This document shows, one piece after another, positions 50,157 through 60,156 of a stretch of DNA of 64,000 nt; position 1 is the stretch's first letter, and every line of letters starts with the position of its first letter. The notes beneath the pieces are model-generated. The model did no database searches. It had not been told where the DNA came from and saw only the letters and a program-made list of their open reading frames with translations. The position numbers and the translations under genes were made by a program. Origin of the DNA: CAYXDO01 sp964463485 (lineage in GTDB: Bacteria > Myxococcota > Kuafuiibacteriia > Kuafuiibacteriales > Kuafuiibacteriaceae); assembly GCA_964463485.1 (NCBI GenBank), contig CAYXDO010000038.1, forward strand, positions 1-64,000, written 5' to 3'.

Positions 50157-50162
50157 ACGACC

Positions 50163-52178
50163 TCAACGGAAGGCTCGTCGAACGCAGACGAGCGCAAGGA
50201 TGACTTCGACGAAGGCCACGAAAGCGACGACGCCGACGGGGAGGTGAACGGGCCCGACGCTCCAGGGATGGAACGACATTCGGTTCACCCAGGTGACGGC
50301 GGTGAGGCCGAGGGCGAAGAAGAAGAGAAAGGTGATGCCGGTAAGAGTGCGGCCGCCGAAGATGTCGCCGGCGCCGGGGAGCACCGACAACAAACGCTCC
50401 GTCCACCGGAGCCTCCGTTGATAGAAGCGGATCTTTTTCTCTTTGCGCTCGCGGGTCGAAGGATCGACGGCCACCGCTTTGAGAAAGATCGTTCGGCACT
50501 GATCACAAAGTTGTTTGGCCACGAAAGGATTCGCGGGTCGCCCACATTTGGCGCAGGGCGCGGACAGGGCGAGCTCCTTTTTCTTTTGCCCGAGGGCGAA
50601 GCCCAATCCTGCGAGGACGAGGCAAGCGATCGAGAGGTAGTCGGCGGGCGTCCTGCCCCCGAGGTAGCTCCAGAGCTGAGCCGCGATGTGGCCATTTCTT
50701 TGGGGGTCGCCAGCTACGACACGAGGCCACAGGGAGGACTCGTCAAATGGGATCTCGAGGAGTCGCTCGGCGGTCGAGCCGCCCGAGGAGACATCGTTGT
50801 AGCGGCGCGTGACGGCAGCGTCGATGCTACGCGCTTGATCGATGAGGCGATTGGCCGCGTCGAATCGAGAGAAATCGAGCTCGAGGGTCGCGAGGTTGAG
50901 GAGGGGCTCGGCGCGCCCGCCTTGCTTCGCCTCGTCGAACAACCGCTTTGCCTCGTCCTGCTCCCGTCGTGCGTACAAGAGCTTCGCCAGGTTGTTCTTT
51001 GCGAGCACGCTCTGTCCGTTGGCGGCGATCGCCGATCGATACCAGTTCTCCGCGGCCGCGAGGTCACCGCGCTGGCGGGCTCTGAGGCCGAGCACGACGG
51101 AGACGTCGTGATCGACGCGACCCTTCTGCGCCAAGGCGATCAGACGAGCTTCGGCTTCATCCGAGAAGCCCTCTCCGGCGGCCGTGATCAACGCGTCGGT
51201 CGGTGACCCGAAGAACGCCATGAGCGGAGCCACGCTCTGCACGGCGAAAGGAAACAGGGCCATGAGTCCGATGAAGACCCCAGAAACCACTCGCTCTTTC
51301 ATCTCCTGGTAGGGAATCAGGACTGCCAAGATCAGCACGAGCGTTGGAACGATCCCGAAGCCGAGGACGAACGGTGCGATCAACACCAAGACGATGAACA
51401 ACGCGCCTTGAAATCCGGAGATCCAATCCGGCAAGCCGCGCACGATGTCGTGACCGATAAACCGGACGTGCCGCGAGAGCTCGACCACGGCGTAGACCAG
51501 GACCATCGCGAGGAGAGTCGAGAGGAGGACGCCGACGAGGGTGGTGATCAACGCGACGCGGTTTCGAATCGAACCGAACATCGCGCGCACGCCTTGGACC
51601 ACGGAGACCGCCGCGTTTGGGAGCTCGGAGCTGCTGAATTTCGTGAGCAGTCTCGCGCGCAGGAAGTGAGCGTCGACGAGGTCGGGAGAGAGTTGTGTGG
51701 CGGCCTTGGCCGCGAGGAGCGCCGAAACGGGGATCGCGGCCGGTTGCGAGAGCGCCTGACGGGCTTCGTGCATGAGCGCGGCGGACACGAGCGGCATGTT
51801 GCGAACGTGTAGAGCTCGCCCGAGCTCGATGAGATTCGTGAGCTCGACCTCTGCCTTCGCGACGTCTCCCTTGCGCAAGTAGCGAGCGCGAGCTTCGAGT
51901 TGTGCCACGAGCTCTTGCTCGGAGCCCAGGGCGGAGCTGGAGTCCAGATCGGCGCTCGAGACCTTGAGACGAGCTTTGGGGATCGAAGGAAGGTACGCGG
52001 GCTTCGGTTTGTCGGCGTCACCGGCGGTCGAGGTCGCGGCGTCCGACGGGTCAGCCTGGCCGAGGGATCGGCTCGGAGCGCACAACGCCAGGGCAACGGC
52101 CAGGAGGTTGACCAGGTTGAATGGTGCGAGCCACGCGTGCGTTCGCTCCACGACAGAACGGCTATCAGAGCGACCCAT
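50163..52178 (-). CDS. Membrane TPR protein with zinc ribbon
   Basis: A 671-residue protein. I chose the ATG at 52178 (GGAGAG ribosome site ahead); a TTG at 52208 would overlap the upstream stop. After an N-terminal signal/anchor comes a helical region, then three to four membrane spans (VALITTLVGVLLSTLLAMVLVY, ALFIVLVLIAPFVLGF and others). About three TPRs (GDLAAAENWYRSAIAANGQSVLAK and neighbours), a further span, a zinc ribbon (CAKCGRPANPFVAKQLCDQC), and two C-terminal spans follow. The ribbon probably faces the cytoplasm. Function unknown; it is the second gene of the TPR/DUF4388/FecR operon. Confidence 0.75.
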   Translation of the reverse strand: MGRSDSRSVVERTHAWLAPFNLVNLLAVALALCAPSRSLGQADPSDAATSTAGDADKPKPAYLPSIPKARLKVSSADLDSSSALGSEQELVAQLEARARYLRKGDVAKAEVELTNLIELGRALHVRNMPLVSAALMHEARQALSQPAAIPVSALLAAKAATQLSPDLVDAHFLRARLLTKFSSSELPNAAVSVVQGVRAMFGSIRNRVALITTLVGVLLSTLLAMVLVYAVVELSRHVRFIGHDIVRGLPDWISGFQGALFIVLVLIAPFVLGFGIVPTLVLILAVLIPYQEMKERVVSGVFIGLMALFPFAVQSVAPLMAFFGSPTDALITAAGEGFSDEAEARLIALAQKGRVDHDVSVVLGLRARQRGDLAAAENWYRSAIAANGQSVLAKNNLAKLLYARREQDEAKRLFDEAKQGGRAEPLLNLATLELDFSRFDAANRLIDQARSIDAAVTRRYNDVSSGGSTAERLLEIPFDESSLWPRVVAGDPQRNGHIAAQLWSYLGGRTPADYLSIACLVLAGLGFALGQKKKELALSAPCAKCGRPANPFVAKQLCDQCRTIFLKAVAVDPSTRERKEKKIRFYQRRLRWTERLLSVLPGAGDIFGGRTLTGITFLFFFALGLTAVTWVNRMSFHPWSVGPVHLPVGVVAFVAFVEVILALVCVRRAFR

Positions 52179-52204
52179 TCCCAGCAACTCTCCGGCCCGA
52201 GCGG

Positions 52205-55200
52205 TCAAGACGCGTGTGAAGTGTAACCCGATAGTCCGAGCAGCAAGCGCGCGTGGTCCTTCGACACCAGAAACGATGCGAGCGCGAACAACCGCGACCC
52301 CCGCGTTTTGAGCCCTTCTTGCGCGTCACCTCCCTCGGCGACGAGCTCGAGGACCCTCGCCGGACGACCCGCGGTCAGCAGTCCAAAGCGATCGGCGGTG
52401 CGCTCGATCGTACGCGCGAAGAGGTCCGAATCGATCGAGATCCCGGATTCAGGCAGTCGCGGCAGGGTCGGCAGCGGCGGCGCTCCACCCGACAACCACT
52501 CGAGCCACGCCGAAAGGTCTTCGCGTCGATAGTCGAGCACGAGCCCGCCCAGCCTCGCTCGGATCACCGCACGACCGAGGACGAAGCGCTGCGTCACCGG
52601 GTCGGCGACTTCGAGATCATCTCCGATCACCAGCGTCGGCGGGCTTCCAGGCTCGACCCAGGCCCCTTGCGCCGAAGGCAAAAGCGCGAGCGTCACATCG
52701 ACACCGGCCACCTTGGCGACGCTCTCGGCGGCCTTTCGGAGCGGATCGTCTGGCAACAACGTTCGTCTGGGACGCGCGGTCGTCGGGGGGCGAACGTGGG
52801 GCAACGCGCCGGCTATCGATGCGAAGACCTGGTTGCACGCCGCCAAGATCGGTTTCGTCGAGCCGGGCTCGAGCAAATGATCGAGGAGCAGCGCCGAGCT
52901 GATCGGCGCTTCGACAGGCCGCGCGCCGGTATCCGAAGGTCGCCCGTGGATGAAATCGGCGAGCGCAGTGGGTCCCAAAGCGCCGACGTCGTCGCCCAAG
53001 GTGTGTAGCGCGTTGCCTAGCCGGGCGGCGAGCGCGGCGTCGTCGGGTCGCTTGAAGAGGAGCCTGCGGGCGGCGGCCACGGCGCGGATCCTCGCGTCAG
53101 GAACTTCTAGAGCCGCAAGCACGAGCGCGCGTCGACCGAAGCTCGCGATCGGGGCTTTGGGTGCCCGCATGACGAGCTTGGGCTCCATCCAGAGGGCGCG
53201 TGGCTCGGACCAGACACCCCAAGGTGGGGGCGTCGAGTCCGACTCGGCCCAGGAGAGCAGTCGGAGGCTCGGCTCCGCCGAGTCTGCCGGGTCGAAGCGG
53301 TGCATCGACATCGGCTCGGTGCCCGCCGAAGGCTCCGGCTGTCCAGCAGGTTCGGGCTGTCCAGACGGCGCAGGGGTCTCTGGAGGGCTCGCAGGCGCCG
53401 AAGCGTCGGGCGAGGCGCTCGCTTCTTCTGCTCGGTTCAACGGTGAGCGCGCGGTCTTTTCCAGCGCCTCGCGTTCGATGGGCGCGGCGCCTTCTTCGGA
53501 AGCGGGCGACGCTGGAGCCTCTGCCACTAGGGACGGAGCGGCTTCGACGACGTCGAGAACGGCGGCCTCCGCCTTTTCAGCGACGGACGCGGCTCCGGAG
53601 CTCGCTTCGATTGGAGGATCCTCCGCTTTGACGGGCGCGGCGTCGTGGGTCGCGAGCGGCGAGGCCTCGATCGCAGCCTGCGGAGGAGCTTCGATAGGCG
53701 CGGCGCCAGACACTTCTGCCAGCGACGAAGCTTCGACCGTCGCTGCTTCGACGGGCGCGTCGTCCATGGATGACATGGATTCCACGGCCTCGGCTGCGGG
53801 AGGCGCGACTTCGGCAGCCACCGGCGTGACGGCCTGGGCTTCTGGGGATTTGGTATCGCTGGCCGGAGCTTCGATCGTGGCGTCACCTTGGGCTTTGGCC
53901 AAGAGAGCGGCTACGTCTGCTCGCGCCCATTCCCGCGTCTGTTCGACTTCGGGCTCTCCGAAGCTCGCGCTTGGGCTCATTCGAATCACGCTCCGATTGT
54001 GCGGCTCGACTCGCGGGCGCTCCGCGGCTCGGACCGGTGTCACCTCCGGCGTGCCTTGGTTGAGCTCAGACGTCGGTCGAATCGACTCGCGTCGCAGCTC
54101 GCGAACAGAGAGAAATCGCTGCTCGGCGAGCTCGGGAGCGTTCGCTTGGTCGGCGCGCTCCGCCGCGCGCCTTGCGAGCTGGGCGTCGGTCAGCAGGCGT
54201 GAGAGCTCCCGCCAGAGGTCTCCTCGGCGTGACTCCTCGAGCATGGGCGCCAAGGCTTCGGCCGCGGCCATGGCCGCAGAGTCTCCGCGACGGAGCAGCC
54301 TCTCGAGCTCTGCTTTGAGGGCGGCGGCGCCGAGGTCTCGTCCGAGCTCGGCGAAGCGACCCTTGCCCGCAAAGAGCGCAGACAACCGCCGCCGTGCAGG
54401 TGCGCAGTTCGCGTCGACTGCGAGCGCGGCTCGATACTCGCGCTCCGCCGCGGCCTGATCTTCGAGCTCGTTTTCGAAATATTCTCCGATGCCAGCGAGC
54501 GCGAGCGCATGTCCCGCATCGTCTTCCACACGCTCGGCGTTCTTGCGCAGCCCCGCTACGTAGAGATCCCGTCGCCCTTCCTCGAGCGAGAGCACACGAA
54601 GGCGATCGAGCGCCTCGCCTACCATGGAGCTTGGTCCGTGGCTCACGACCTCCTCGAGCAGCATCAACGTCGCGTCGACCTCGTTGCGGACGGTTCGGTA
54701 CAAGTCGGACAGCGCGAGCAAGACCTCGGCGCGCTCCTGGCTCTCGCGCTCGAGGAGGGGCCACAAGGCCTCCGCCGCGGCGATCGTTCTTCGATCGCGT
54801 CCGGCGTCCCGCTCCTGTTGGAAGATCTCTTGGAGCGCAGGCACTCCGAGGTTCTCCGCGAGGTCTCCGAATCGGTCAGCCGCGAGATAGAGGCTCGTGA
54901 GGGCCTTCGTCGCCGTCTCGTGGCTCGGCACCGCAGCAAGCGCAGCCAAGTACTGGCGCTCCGCGAGCCCACCTTCCCCGAGCTTCCACTCCAGCACTTC
55001 GCCGAGCGCCACGTGGAGATCGGCCCGCTCCATCGAGTCGTCCACGACCTCGAGCAGTCGGCCCAAAAAACGTGCGTGCGCGCGATGGTCCTCGGTGCGC
55101 TTGGCGAGCTCGATCCCGACCTTCAGCGCCTCGACCAGCGGCTCTCCGGTGAATCGGTTGCGTCCCAAGAGCGCGCGAAGGTGGTCGACCAAACGTGAAC

Positions 55201-57952
55201 GTTCGTCCTCGACGAGGCCTCGCATGAGCTCGACGGCCTCTTCGAGCTCGATCTGCGCGGCCTCGAGCTCGCCGATCGGTCCTCGCAGGAGCTCGACGCG
55301 GCGCAGTTGAGACGAGACGCGCTCCGCGCGATCTTTGGTGATCTCCGCGAGCCTTCCGAGCGCGACGAGCTCCGCTTCTACTTGGTCTAGGGCGCGCGCG
55401 TAAGCGGCGACGCGACGGTGGGGCTCCGCTTCGCCCGGAGCGCTCGAAGCGGCCTCGTTGGCCGCGTACAGTGCGCGCTCGAGTCTCTCCTTCTCAGTGG
55501 CCGAGATGCGCGCGACGGGCGCGATCGTTTCGGCCGCCTCGAGCCATCTTCGAGCTCGCGGCAGGCCAGGCTCGGCCTCTTGAGCCCGAAGGATCGCGAG
55601 CTCCCCGGCGTCTTCGAGCGCACCTTCTTCGGGCGCGGCTTCCTCGTGCTGTTCGGGTGCAGGTGCCTCGGGCGCGGTCAGACCCGAGACGAGCTGACCC
55701 ACGAGCGCCGTCACGTCTTCTGCGCCGGCCTCCAACGCATCGAGGAACGCGGTGACCTCCTGTCTGTCGAGCCCCGCTCGTCGAAGCCATCGCGCGGAGG
55801 CCGCGAGCGCGCGAACCTGATGCTCCCTCGAAAGCGCGGGCAAGACTTCGCTCAAGATCCGAGCGCCCTCCGGCGTCGTGCCCCGAGCGGCGTGCTCGAG
55901 CGCGAGCTCGAGGCCCACGCCCCCGCGACTGCGCACCAGCCTCGTCAGTTGATCGATCAACACCGAGCGCGCTTCGGCTTCTCGCACGTCGAGCTTCGCG
56001 AGCGCGACCACGAGAGACCACGCGGATTCACGATCGAGCTCCGTGAGCACCTCCACGATCGGCGCCAGCTGAATGACTCGACGCGCTGCATCGTCCGGTG
56101 GAATCACGACCTCTTCGAGCAGGCTGACGATCGAAGCTACCGCTGCTCCCGGGTATGACTTGGCTACCTCGACCATGCGATCGAGCGCTTGTCTCGGTCG
56201 CCGCAGCTCGTCGCGGACGAGGCGAGCTGCCTCGAGCGCGAGCTCCGCACGCCGAGAGCTCGGCGCGATCGAGGCGGCGCGGTCAAGCGCTTCGAGCGCG
56301 AGCTCTGGACGCCTCGCGCGGCGCGCGGCCACTTCGAGCTTCGCGAGCAGATCGACGCTGCCCGGCAACACCGAAAGCGCACGCCGGTATCGGGCCGTCG
56401 CTGCCTCGGGATCTCGCTCGAGCCACAGATCGCCGAGCGCCTCGGAGAACGCGGCGGCGCGATCGTCCTTCGAAGACTCCGCTTCGCGCGCCAGCCGCTC
56501 CAAGACCGCTGCCGCCCGACGACGATCTCCGCGCTGCTCGAGCGCTCGCGCGAGCCCAGACAATGCGTCGGCGTCGCGCGGATCGTGGAAGAGCGCCTTC
56601 TCGAAGGCGCGCTTGGCGCGAATGGCCTCCCCACATGCCAGCAGCGCTTCACCTAGAAGCACATGGGCCGGGCCCCGATCGAGCTCGTCGGACTGCGCTA
56701 CGACTCGCTCTGCAGCAGAGACTGCGGCGATCGCATCGCCCCGCGCGAGCAGCGATCCAACTTCCGCGGCGGCCACGTCCGGGTCGCTCGGGAAGGCTCG
56801 AATCGCAGCTTCGACCGCGCGCTCTGCTTCCTCGGCGCGGGACGTCAACGCGGACGCCAAGAACGCCAGCGCGGCCTCGCGGCGACGCCCGCTCTGCAAT
56901 AGCGCCGAACCCGCGCTCTCCAGATGTGTCGCAGCTTCGGCGGTGCGGCCCGTCGCATCCGCGATCTCGGCCAGCGCGAGGTGCGCGGCCGCCTCGATCG
57001 AGTCGCCCTCGGGCGCCGTCGACAAGAGGTCCGTCGCGAGATCCGCAGTGTCCGCGAACGTGCTCGCGTCTGAAGCCCCCAGCGAGAGCACGCGCGCCGC
57101 CAACGCAGACGGGCCCGAGCTCGTGTCGAGGCCCGCCATGAGCGCGGCAAACCTCGTCGCCAAAGGCTCCCCGATCGCTCGCGACTCGGTGCTCGGGCTC
57201 GCGGCGTCCACCCGGGCGCTCCCGCGCTCGGCGTCGCTCGGATCGGCTTCTGCCGGTAAGCCGTCGACCTCCCCAAAAACCAACACCACCGAGCCGTTGC
57301 GGGACACGTAGGCCCGCGAAAGCGAAATCTCCGCGTAGCGTGGGACGCGAAGACCGTCGCCCGCAAAGAGCTCCAACAACAGCGAGGGCAACACGTCCAT
57401 GGTCACGCCGAAGGACGTCTCGCTGAGTACGCGCGCCGGCAAAAGCGAGGCGGCCGCTTGGGCGGTCTGGCGGATCAGCTCGTCCGCCGGGACGTCGACG
57501 TGGCCAAACCGGTAGAGGTCGATGAGCTCGAGACGAACGGCGCGATCGCCGGAGAGTCCGACCACGAGCGAGCCGCTCGTTCGCACCGAGTGGCCATGTG
57601 CGGAAAGCCGAGCGTCGACCCCGATCCCGCCTCCGCTCGGAGCCAACCGCAGGCGCGTCACCACGGAGCTCGAAAGCGCCAGCGCGGCCTCGAGCTTGCG
57701 CGCGATCGCACGAACGTCGACCTCGAGCGCGAGGCCGGACAAGATCGTCGCCGTGCTCGCGAGCTCCGCAGGCGAGGACAAGCTCCTCTCGCCTTCGACG
57801 AAGGCCTCGGCCGAGAGCACGACGATGGCATCGGCGACGGCGCGGCGATGGAGACGAATCCACGTCCGTCCTCCGCGAACCGCGATGCCGAACCCGCCGT
57901 CTCCCTTGGCCTCACCGCGTTCCTGTTCGGACTGCCCTCGTGGCTCGGACAT
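52205..57952 (-). CDS. Giant TPR-repeat protein
   Basis: A 1,915-residue protein. I use the ATG at 57952 (MSEPRGQSEQERG); the frame is open to 58033 but that part is not protein-like. It has no signal or membrane span. After a ~300-residue N-terminal domain come many TPR-like units over ~350-1400 (for example GDAIAAVSAAERVVAQSDEL, ALVGQLVSGLTA, EREYRAALAVDANCAPARR), then a ~300-residue Ala/Pro/Glu-rich linker and a ~300-residue folded C-terminal domain. It is probably a cytoplasmic scaffold, and is the first gene of the operon with the membrane TPR, DUF4388 and FecR-like genes. Confidence 0.8.
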   Translation of the reverse strand: MSEPRGQSEQERGEAKGDGGFGIAVRGGRTWIRLHRRAVADAIVVLSAEAFVEGERSLSSPAELASTATILSGLALEVDVRAIARKLEAALALSSSVVTRLRLAPSGGGIGVDARLSAHGHSVRTSGSLVVGLSGDRAVRLELIDLYRFGHVDVPADELIRQTAQAAASLLPARVLSETSFGVTMDVLPSLLLELFAGDGLRVPRYAEISLSRAYVSRNGSVVLVFGEVDGLPAEADPSDAERGSARVDAASPSTESRAIGEPLATRFAALMAGLDTSSGPSALAARVLSLGASDASTFADTADLATDLLSTAPEGDSIEAAAHLALAEIADATGRTAEAATHLESAGSALLQSGRRREAALAFLASALTSRAEEAERAVEAAIRAFPSDPDVAAAEVGSLLARGDAIAAVSAAERVVAQSDELDRGPAHVLLGEALLACGEAIRAKRAFEKALFHDPRDADALSGLARALEQRGDRRRAAAVLERLAREAESSKDDRAAAFSEALGDLWLERDPEAATARYRRALSVLPGSVDLLAKLEVAARRARRPELALEALDRAASIAPSSRRAELALEAARLVRDELRRPRQALDRMVEVAKSYPGAAVASIVSLLEEVVIPPDDAARRVIQLAPIVEVLTELDRESAWSLVVALAKLDVREAEARSVLIDQLTRLVRSRGGVGLELALEHAARGTTPEGARILSEVLPALSREHQVRALAASARWLRRAGLDRQEVTAFLDALEAGAEDVTALVGQLVSGLTAPEAPAPEQHEEAAPEEGALEDAGELAILRAQEAEPGLPRARRWLEAAETIAPVARISATEKERLERALYAANEAASSAPGEAEPHRRVAAYARALDQVEAELVALGRLAEITKDRAERVSSQLRRVELLRGPIGELEAAQIELEEAVELMRGLVEDERSRLVDHLRALLGRNRFTGEPLVEALKVGIELAKRTEDHRAHARFLGRLLEVVDDSMERADLHVALGEVLEWKLGEGGLAERQYLAALAAVPSHETATKALTSLYLAADRFGDLAENLGVPALQEIFQQERDAGRDRRTIAAAEALWPLLERESQERAEVLLALSDLYRTVRNEVDATLMLLEEVVSHGPSSMVGEALDRLRVLSLEEGRRDLYVAGLRKNAERVEDDAGHALALAGIGEYFENELEDQAAAEREYRAALAVDANCAPARRRLSALFAGKGRFAELGRDLGAAALKAELERLLRRGDSAAMAAAEALAPMLEESRRGDLWRELSRLLTDAQLARRAAERADQANAPELAEQRFLSVRELRRESIRPTSELNQGTPEVTPVRAAERPRVEPHNRSVIRMSPSASFGEPEVEQTREWARADVAALLAKAQGDATIEAPASDTKSPEAQAVTPVAAEVAPPAAEAVESMSSMDDAPVEAATVEASSLAEVSGAAPIEAPPQAAIEASPLATHDAAPVKAEDPPIEASSGAASVAEKAEAAVLDVVEAAPSLVAEAPASPASEEGAAPIEREALEKTARSPLNRAEEASASPDASAPASPPETPAPSGQPEPAGQPEPSAGTEPMSMHRFDPADSAEPSLRLLSWAESDSTPPPWGVWSEPRALWMEPKLVMRAPKAPIASFGRRALVLAALEVPDARIRAVAAARRLLFKRPDDAALAARLGNALHTLGDDVGALGPTALADFIHGRPSDTGARPVEAPISSALLLDHLLEPGSTKPILAACNQVFASIAGALPHVRPPTTARPRRTLLPDDPLRKAAESVAKVAGVDVTLALLPSAQGAWVEPGSPPTLVIGDDLEVADPVTQRFVLGRAVIRARLGGLVLDYRREDLSAWLEWLSGGAPPLPTLPRLPESGISIDSDLFARTIERTADRFGLLTAGRPARVLELVAEGGDAQEGLKTRGSRLFALASFLVSKDHARLLLGLSGYTSHAS

Positions 57953-58167
57953 GCGGGAAAACTTTCGTCGCACAAGGCACGGGGCGCAAGTCCGGTGATT
58001 GCTGGAAGCCGTCGCTGGAATGTCGTCCTCCAAGACGCCTGACCCAGAGGATAACCACGGTAGGTCTACCGCCGTCCGGGCCAGCGAGCCTTCCGTCCCT
58101 CGTCCGTCCCTGGGAGCGCAGGCATCTCAAACAGACTCTGGAGGAGCTTGGGGTCGTCGAAGGACGA

Positions 58168-59259
58168 TTGAGCGATTTGGAAGACTGCCGAAGAAATTGT
58201 TCGCTGACTCAGCCCAGCGTCGTGTTCTCCCGCCGCGACGACGACGACTGGTCCCAACGAACCCATCCTTCACCCGAAATTTTGACGGCGCTCTTCCCAA
58301 GTCATCGATGCTCACCGGCTTGCGTCGGGCTTCGGTTCGAATCCATCGACCTGCCGTTCCCGTTCGACGTGCGCGCGGCCTTTGAGGACGGAGGCGACAC
58401 CTGGACGGTAGCGGGGTTTGACGGGCTGTTTCGGCTTCGGTACCCGAATCTAGAGCGGGTCTGCCCGTACATTCCGGGTACGGCATTCGCGCGCGGAGTT
58501 GGCCGATTGATCTATTCGATCTCGAAGGATCAAGTCCTCGTTTTCGATGAAACGACTTGCAGTACGACCGCTTCGGCTCGAGGTGTTCCGGGCGCACACT
58601 CGCTCGCGGTCAACGAAACCACGCCACCGGACATCTATTTCAGCTCGGGCGAAGAAGATCTCGGGAGCCCTCCGGAGCTCCTTTTTCAGCCTGCGAACGG
58701 CGTCGCCTCGAAAATCGACTCCATCCACATAGAGAGCCTTGGTCGATTTTTACGAGTGTCGCCGGCGCAATTCATGTTCTCGGGCGAGTCCAATCGGCTG
58801 TGGTGGATCGACGGCGCCTCGGTTCATGAGGAGCTCCTCACGAATGGCTCCGGCGATTTCGAGGTCGCGGGGATGGCTTTTTCGGCTGACCGCGGCCCCG
58901 TACTCGCGATCAACAAGGTCGGAATCCTTGACCGGCCTGGGCTGCGCGAGTTCGGGGCCGGGAGCCCTACGGATTGGGTCGAGCACCCATTCCTGCCTGG
59001 AGGATTTCTCGACCCTCGAGCTCTGTCGGTCGCCTCCGATCGCGTATTCGGCATCGCCAAGAAGGCGTCGGTGCAGCAGTTCGTCGATCGGTTGGGTCAG
59101 TGCGAGCCCGTGGTCTCGCCTGCGGAGCCGAGCGCCTCACCGAGACACGTCGTCACGCTCTCCGACGGTTCTTTCGTCATTCTGGATGGCGGCCGGAGCT
59201 CGCCGGAGAATGGGAAGCTGATTCGGGCCGAACCCATTCGACATTCGGTCTGCGAGTAA
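58168..59259 (+). CDS. Possible truncated propeller-like lipoprotein relative
   Basis: A 363-codon frame from a TTG with a poor upstream ribosome site; the frame is open further back without sensible protein. From about residue 30 it resembles the second halves of lipoproteins A-D: a Cys pair (HRCSPACVGLRF), beta units (TWTVAGFDGLFRLRYPN, GRLIYSISKDQVLVF, GPVLAINKVGIL), and a closing Cys pair (GQCEPV, HSVCE). The signal peptide and N-terminal domain are missing, so it may be a 5'-truncated pseudogene. Confidence 0.5.
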   Translation: MSDLEDCRRNCSLTQPSVVFSRRDDDDWSQRTHPSPEILTALFPSHRCSPACVGLRFESIDLPFPFDVRAAFEDGGDTWTVAGFDGLFRLRYPNLERVCPYIPGTAFARGVGRLIYSISKDQVLVFDETTCSTTASARGVPGAHSLAVNETTPPDIYFSSGEEDLGSPPELLFQPANGVASKIDSIHIESLGRFLRVSPAQFMFSGESNRLWWIDGASVHEELLTNGSGDFEVAGMAFSADRGPVLAINKVGILDRPGLREFGAGSPTDWVEHPFLPGGFLDPRALSVASDRVFGIAKKASVQQFVDRLGQCEPVVSPAEPSASPRHVVTLSDGSFVILDGGRSSPENGKLIRAEPIRHSVCE

Positions 59260-59369
59260 GTCTATCGCGAGGTCTGGACCGCGGTGGCTGCCTCTCCGCA
59301 CGAAGCCCTGGCACTCTTCCTTAGCGCGACCGGTTTTCGTCTCGTCTTGATTGAAGACACCCCCTAGAC

Positions 59370-60131
59370 TCATCGGAGCCTTTCGTAGGCCGCGATGGCT
59401 TCGTCGATTGTCCCGTCCATGACGAGCTCCCCTTCGTTGAGTAAAACCGCTCGTGTGCAAAACGTCTTCATGGCTTCGTCCGAGTGGCCCGCAAACACGA
59501 CGATTCCCGAGCGTTCTACGACCTGTGCCATGCGCTGGCGCGCCTTTTCTTGGAAGAATCGGTCGCCAGCACCAAGCCATTCGTCCAGCACGAGCACTTC
59601 GGCATCGACCGCGGTCGAGATCGCAAACGCGAGACGGACCTTCATGCCCGAGCTGTACGTTCGGACCGGCATATCGAGAAACTCTCCGAGCTCGGCGAAT
59701 TCGGCGATCTCCTCGGCCCGCGCACGGATCGCCGTGTTGCTCATACCCATCATCCGCCCGCGGAGAGTGATGTTCTCGAAGCCGGTCGCGAAGTCATCCA
59801 TGCCCAAGCAGATGTCCGTCAATGCGATGATCTCGCCTTGAACTTCCACGACTCCGCGTGTTGGCTCATAAATCCCGGATATCGCCCTCAGCAACGTCGT
59901 CTTTCCGGCACCGTTCGGCCCGATGATCCCGAGCCGCTCGCCCGCCCCGATCTCGAGGTTGATATTCTTTAGCGCCCGAACCACGGCGCGTTCGTTGGCC
60001 TGACCGAATCGGCCTCCGGTGCTGACTCTCACGAACTGCCGTTTCAGCGACTTGTGAACGAGGTGGTAGATCGGAAGATCGACCGAAAGATCACGGATTC
60101 GAACCGAGCACGAGGTGAGCTCCCTATTCAT
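59370..60131 (-). CDS. wzt: O-antigen/polysaccharide ABC exporter ATPase
   Basis: A 253-residue ATPase of the Wzt/TagH type that powers export of lipid-linked polysaccharide. It has Walker A GPNGAGKTT near 70, an ABC signature YSSGMKVRLAFA near 160, Walker B VLVLDEWLGAGD and an H-loop AGHSDE. The size is that of the ATPase alone, so it lacks the C-terminal carbohydrate-binding domain some Wzt proteins have. It follows the Wzm gene by 25 bases. Confidence 0.9.
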   Translation of the reverse strand: MNRELTSCSVRIRDLSVDLPIYHLVHKSLKRQFVRVSTGGRFGQANERAVVRALKNINLEIGAGERLGIIGPNGAGKTTLLRAISGIYEPTRGVVEVQGEIIALTDICLGMDDFATGFENITLRGRMMGMSNTAIRARAEEIAEFAELGEFLDMPVRTYSSGMKVRLAFAISTAVDAEVLVLDEWLGAGDRFFQEKARQRMAQVVERSGIVVFAGHSDEAMKTFCTRAVLLNEGELVMDGTIDEAIAAYERLR

Positions 60132-60156
60132 CCGCCCAGACCCCGATTCCCGTCTC

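Noticed and set aside
52950..57311. Long plus-strand ORFs (about 500 and 410 codons) over the giant TPR gene
   Set aside because: Low-complexity Ser/Ala/Arg translations antisense to a coherent TPR protein; shadows of its codon bias.
57598..58167. Upstream extension of the lipoprotein-like frame ending 59259
   Set aside because: It overlaps the start of the giant TPR gene on the other strand and reads as Arg/Pro-rich shadow sequence.
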